A stretch of 5,242 nt of DNA from an uncultured Collinsella sp. (GTDB lineage Bacteria; Actinomycetota; Coriobacteriia; Coriobacteriales; Coriobacteriaceae), in the NCBI GenBank assembly GCA_902482035.1, contig CABSYW010000054.1, positions 1 to 5,242 on the forward strand. Reading direction: 5' to 3'. A program made the translations under genes and the position numbers. Positions 5,193 through 5,242 of this stretch are shown piece after piece. How positions within the stretch are numbered: position 1 is the stretch's first letter; each line of letters begins with the position of its first letter. Under the pieces are notes generated by a model, which did no database searches, had not been told where the DNA came from, and saw only the letters and a list, made by a program, of their open reading frames with translations.

Positions 5193-5242
5193 GTTAGCGT
5201 CAATATAATTTTCACCATTTCCACCAACGCATTTTCGCCAAT
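4302..5242 (+). CDS. IS3-family transposase, single-frame, 3' truncated
   Basis: The ATG at 4302 follows GGAGG (4292-4296) by 5 bases, and the frame stays open to the window end. About 297 residues (to base 5192) look like genuine transposase; the last 16 come from an unrelated AT-rich tail. Residues 1-45 resemble the OrfA helix-turn-helix (MYSREKVELF, then AAAEFAGVTVSAAKKW). About 80-148 form the linker with ITGFLRISKSSYEYWR. About 158-208 are the HTH_21 region (CWGYRTVWARLRREGVRASEKRVARVM). The integrase core starts near 238, with the first catalytic Asp at D249 in LWLTDITEF, followed by VYLSPIVDCFDG. The HSDRG-type second Asp and the Glu are absent, so this fragment cannot be active alone. 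OrfA-like and OrfB-like parts are fused without the usual -1 frameshift. Arginine codons include 10 AGG and 2 AGA, rare in the neighbouring genes, which fits horizontal acquisition. Confidence 0.85.
   Translation, partial: MYSREKVELFLLATEDGMGPTAAAEFAGVTVSAAKKWATGHLPRSYTGGGCRIGARKPRRKEASLGPDKSIYAPPATGPLAGLNEDQIENLLLRAVLADLKAEGWDPASISNRSKCELGERLRRATALPLRSITGFLRISKSSYEYWRPRVAAPRDRDADIRGRVVRIFREGSGCWGYRTVWARLRREGVRASEKRVARVMREEGLEVVYNKRRARGYSSYAGEVSKAPENLVNRNFHADEPNRLWLTDITEFRLPGGEKVYLSPIVDCFDGMPVAWSIGLHPDKRLANSSLLKACAVSVNIIFTISTNAFSP
5193..5242. other. AT-rich tail unrelated to the transposase
   Basis: At about 5193 the sequence changes from a very GC-rich transposase to a ~38% GC stretch. The translation changes from LLKACA to VSVNIIFTISTNAF, which does not fit the integrase core. 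No inverted repeat of the IS leader is seen here. It may be a mis-joined assembly end, since contigs often break inside multicopy insertion sequences, or host DNA next to a real truncation. I do not recognise the 50 bases themselves. Confidence 0.7.

Overview
The window looks like one end-to-end assembly contig from a GC-rich actinobacterium. My best guess is class Coriobacteriia, probably a gut Collinsella-like organism. This rests on gene order, strong GC bias at third codon positions, near-exclusive CGN arginine codons in the host genes, and the style of the intergenic palindromes. It is inference from memory, not a database match. Both ends show technical damage: bases 1-49 are an Illumina Nextera i7 adapter, and the last ~50 bases are an AT-rich tail that does not continue the transposase they interrupt.

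Bases 50-2680 hold a tight three-gene operon on the + strand: the C-terminal part of a GlpA-like FAD-dependent dehydrogenase with a C-terminal BFD-type [2Fe-2S] domain, a second FAD/NAD(P)-binding oxidoreductase with two Rossmann motifs, and a small cysteine-rich DUF1667 protein. Gaps are 1 and 3 bp and each downstream gene has its own Shine-Dalgarno sequence inside the preceding gene. The set suggests a soluble flavin/Fe-S complex. It would oxidise glycerol-3-phosphate or a related 2-hydroxy substrate and pass electrons through the second flavoprotein and the cysteine protein to NAD(P) or another carrier. DUF1667 stands where the membrane-anchor subunit GlpC would be in the enterobacterial GlpABC enzyme.

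Bases 2681-2844 are intergenic. They contain a possible terminator overlapping the DUF1667 stop, a 20-bp dispersed repeat, a strong 20-bp-arm palindrome, and a weak promoter for the next gene. Bases 2845-3933 encode a complete M24-family Xaa-Pro peptidase with all five metal ligands.

Bases 3934-4254 carry no gene but are packed with structure: a terminator-like hairpin just after the peptidase stop, a 162-bp bipartite imperfect palindrome, an inverted copy of the 20-bp repeat, and half of a palindrome related to the one at 2728. From about 4255 an IS3-family insertion sequence begins. Its single-frame transposase (start 4302) keeps the helix-turn-helix and HTH_21 regions and the first catalytic Asp, but is cut off before the second Asp and the Glu. 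I found no CRISPR array, tRNA or rRNA.
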